A DNA stretch of 5,850 nt. It comes from an uncultured Bacillota bacterium. GTDB taxonomy: Bacteria > Bacillota > Clostridia > Peptostreptococcales > Anaerovoracaceae. The notes beneath the pieces are model-generated. The model was not told the DNA's origin. It searched no databases and saw only the letters and a list, made by a program, of their open reading frames with translations. The stretch covers positions 1 to 5,850 of the forward strand of contig CAMJRV010000175.1 of NCBI GenBank assembly GCA_946408315.1, in the 5' to 3' direction. Shown here piece by piece: positions 5,544 through 5,850 of this stretch. How positions within the stretch are numbered: position 1 is the stretch's first letter; every line of letters begins with the position of its first letter. The translations under genes were made by a program, and so were the position numbers.

Positions 5544-5850
5544 ATGGAGATTAAATTGTTTGACTCGGAGCTGAAAGTGATGGAGGTTCTCTGGGAGCAG
5601 GGGGAGACGGAGGCGCGGAACATCGTGGAGGTTCTGGCAAAGCGGGTGGGCTGGAATAAAAACACCACTTATACCGTCATCAAAAAGTGTATCGAAAAGG
5701 GCGCCATCGAGCGGCTGGAGCCGGGATTTCTCTGCAAGCCGCTGGTGACGAGAGACGAGGTGCAGCAGAGCGAGGTCGAGCAGCTCATCGATAAAATGTT
5801 TGGCGGGTCCAGCGAGCTGTTTTTCTCTGCATTTCTGAAAAACAAAGGTA
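5544..5850 (+). CDS. Second BlaI/MecI-family repressor (3' partial)
   Basis: ATG 5544 is preceded by GGGAG at 5533-5537, six bases upstream. The frame stays open for 102 codons to the window end with no stop, so the gene is cut only by the window. Residues about 6-70 form the winged helix; GWNKNTTYTVIKKCIEKGAI (36-55) is the family signature and lines up with the same stretch in the repressor at 3125. The tail begins with ESC-type helical sequence rich in Glu/Gln and reaches FFSAFLKNKG, equivalent to the FLTSFLGGK region of the first repressor; about 20 residues are probably missing. By family logic it should bind operators 3 and 4 and repress itself and any gene downstream. Since the first repressor is followed by an M56 protease, a second such protease is likely just beyond the window; this is inference. 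Confidence 0.92.
   Translation, partial: MEIKLFDSELKVMEVLWEQGETEARNIVEVLAKRVGWNKNTTYTVIKKCIEKGAIERLEPGFLCKPLVTRDEVQQSEVEQLIDKMFGGSSELFFSAFLKNKG

Overview
The window reads as chromosomal DNA of an anaerobic Gram-positive bacterium of the Clostridia. This is inferred from strong AGGAGG-type ribosome binding sites, a Ni-Fe CODH-family protein, DUF3810 and M56 membrane proteins typical of Bacillota, and a tandem pair of BlaI-type repressors. The species cannot be named from the sequence. All five genes lie on the + strand. I saw no tRNA, rRNA, CRISPR array or insertion sequence.

Layout: (1) 1-1011 is the 3' part of a DUF3810-family membrane protein with an HELAH zinc motif; its start lies upstream of the window. 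(2) 1076-2992 is a complete 638-residue CooS-family protein, closed by a textbook rho-independent terminator at 3007-3039. (3) 3053-5394 is a regulatory unit: a sigma-A-like promoter, two operators, a BlaI/MecI-type repressor (3125-3487) and an M56/BlaR1-type membrane metalloprotease (3490-5394), with the two genes coupled at an ATGA junction. (4) 5391-5443 is a 27-bp-period tandem repeat. (5) 5466-5850 is a second promoter with the same geometry, two new palindromic operators and the first 102 codons of a second BlaI-type repressor that runs off the window.

The most interesting gene is the CooS homologue. It keeps most CODH landmarks but has Glu303 where CODH-II of Carboxydothermus hydrogenoformans has the C-cluster ligand Cys295. 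It also has a WMEQK motif (E563, K565) like that of hybrid cluster protein (Hcp), Tyr instead of the active-site His93, and two of the three further His-channel residues replaced. The pattern fits the deviant CooS-V type, which carries an Fe/S/O hybrid cluster and does not turn over CO. The protein should therefore not be read as a working CO dehydrogenase.

The repressor/protease unit looks like a bla/mec-type signalling module. The protease would sense an extracellular signal and cause loss of the repressor, freeing its own promoter. Its extracellular domain shows no penicillin-binding motifs, so the signal is probably not a beta-lactam. The two repressors have separate operator sequences placed identically on their promoters, which suggests duplicated and insulated circuits. 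Nothing in the sequence ties these modules functionally to the CooS-like gene, from which they are separated by the terminator.
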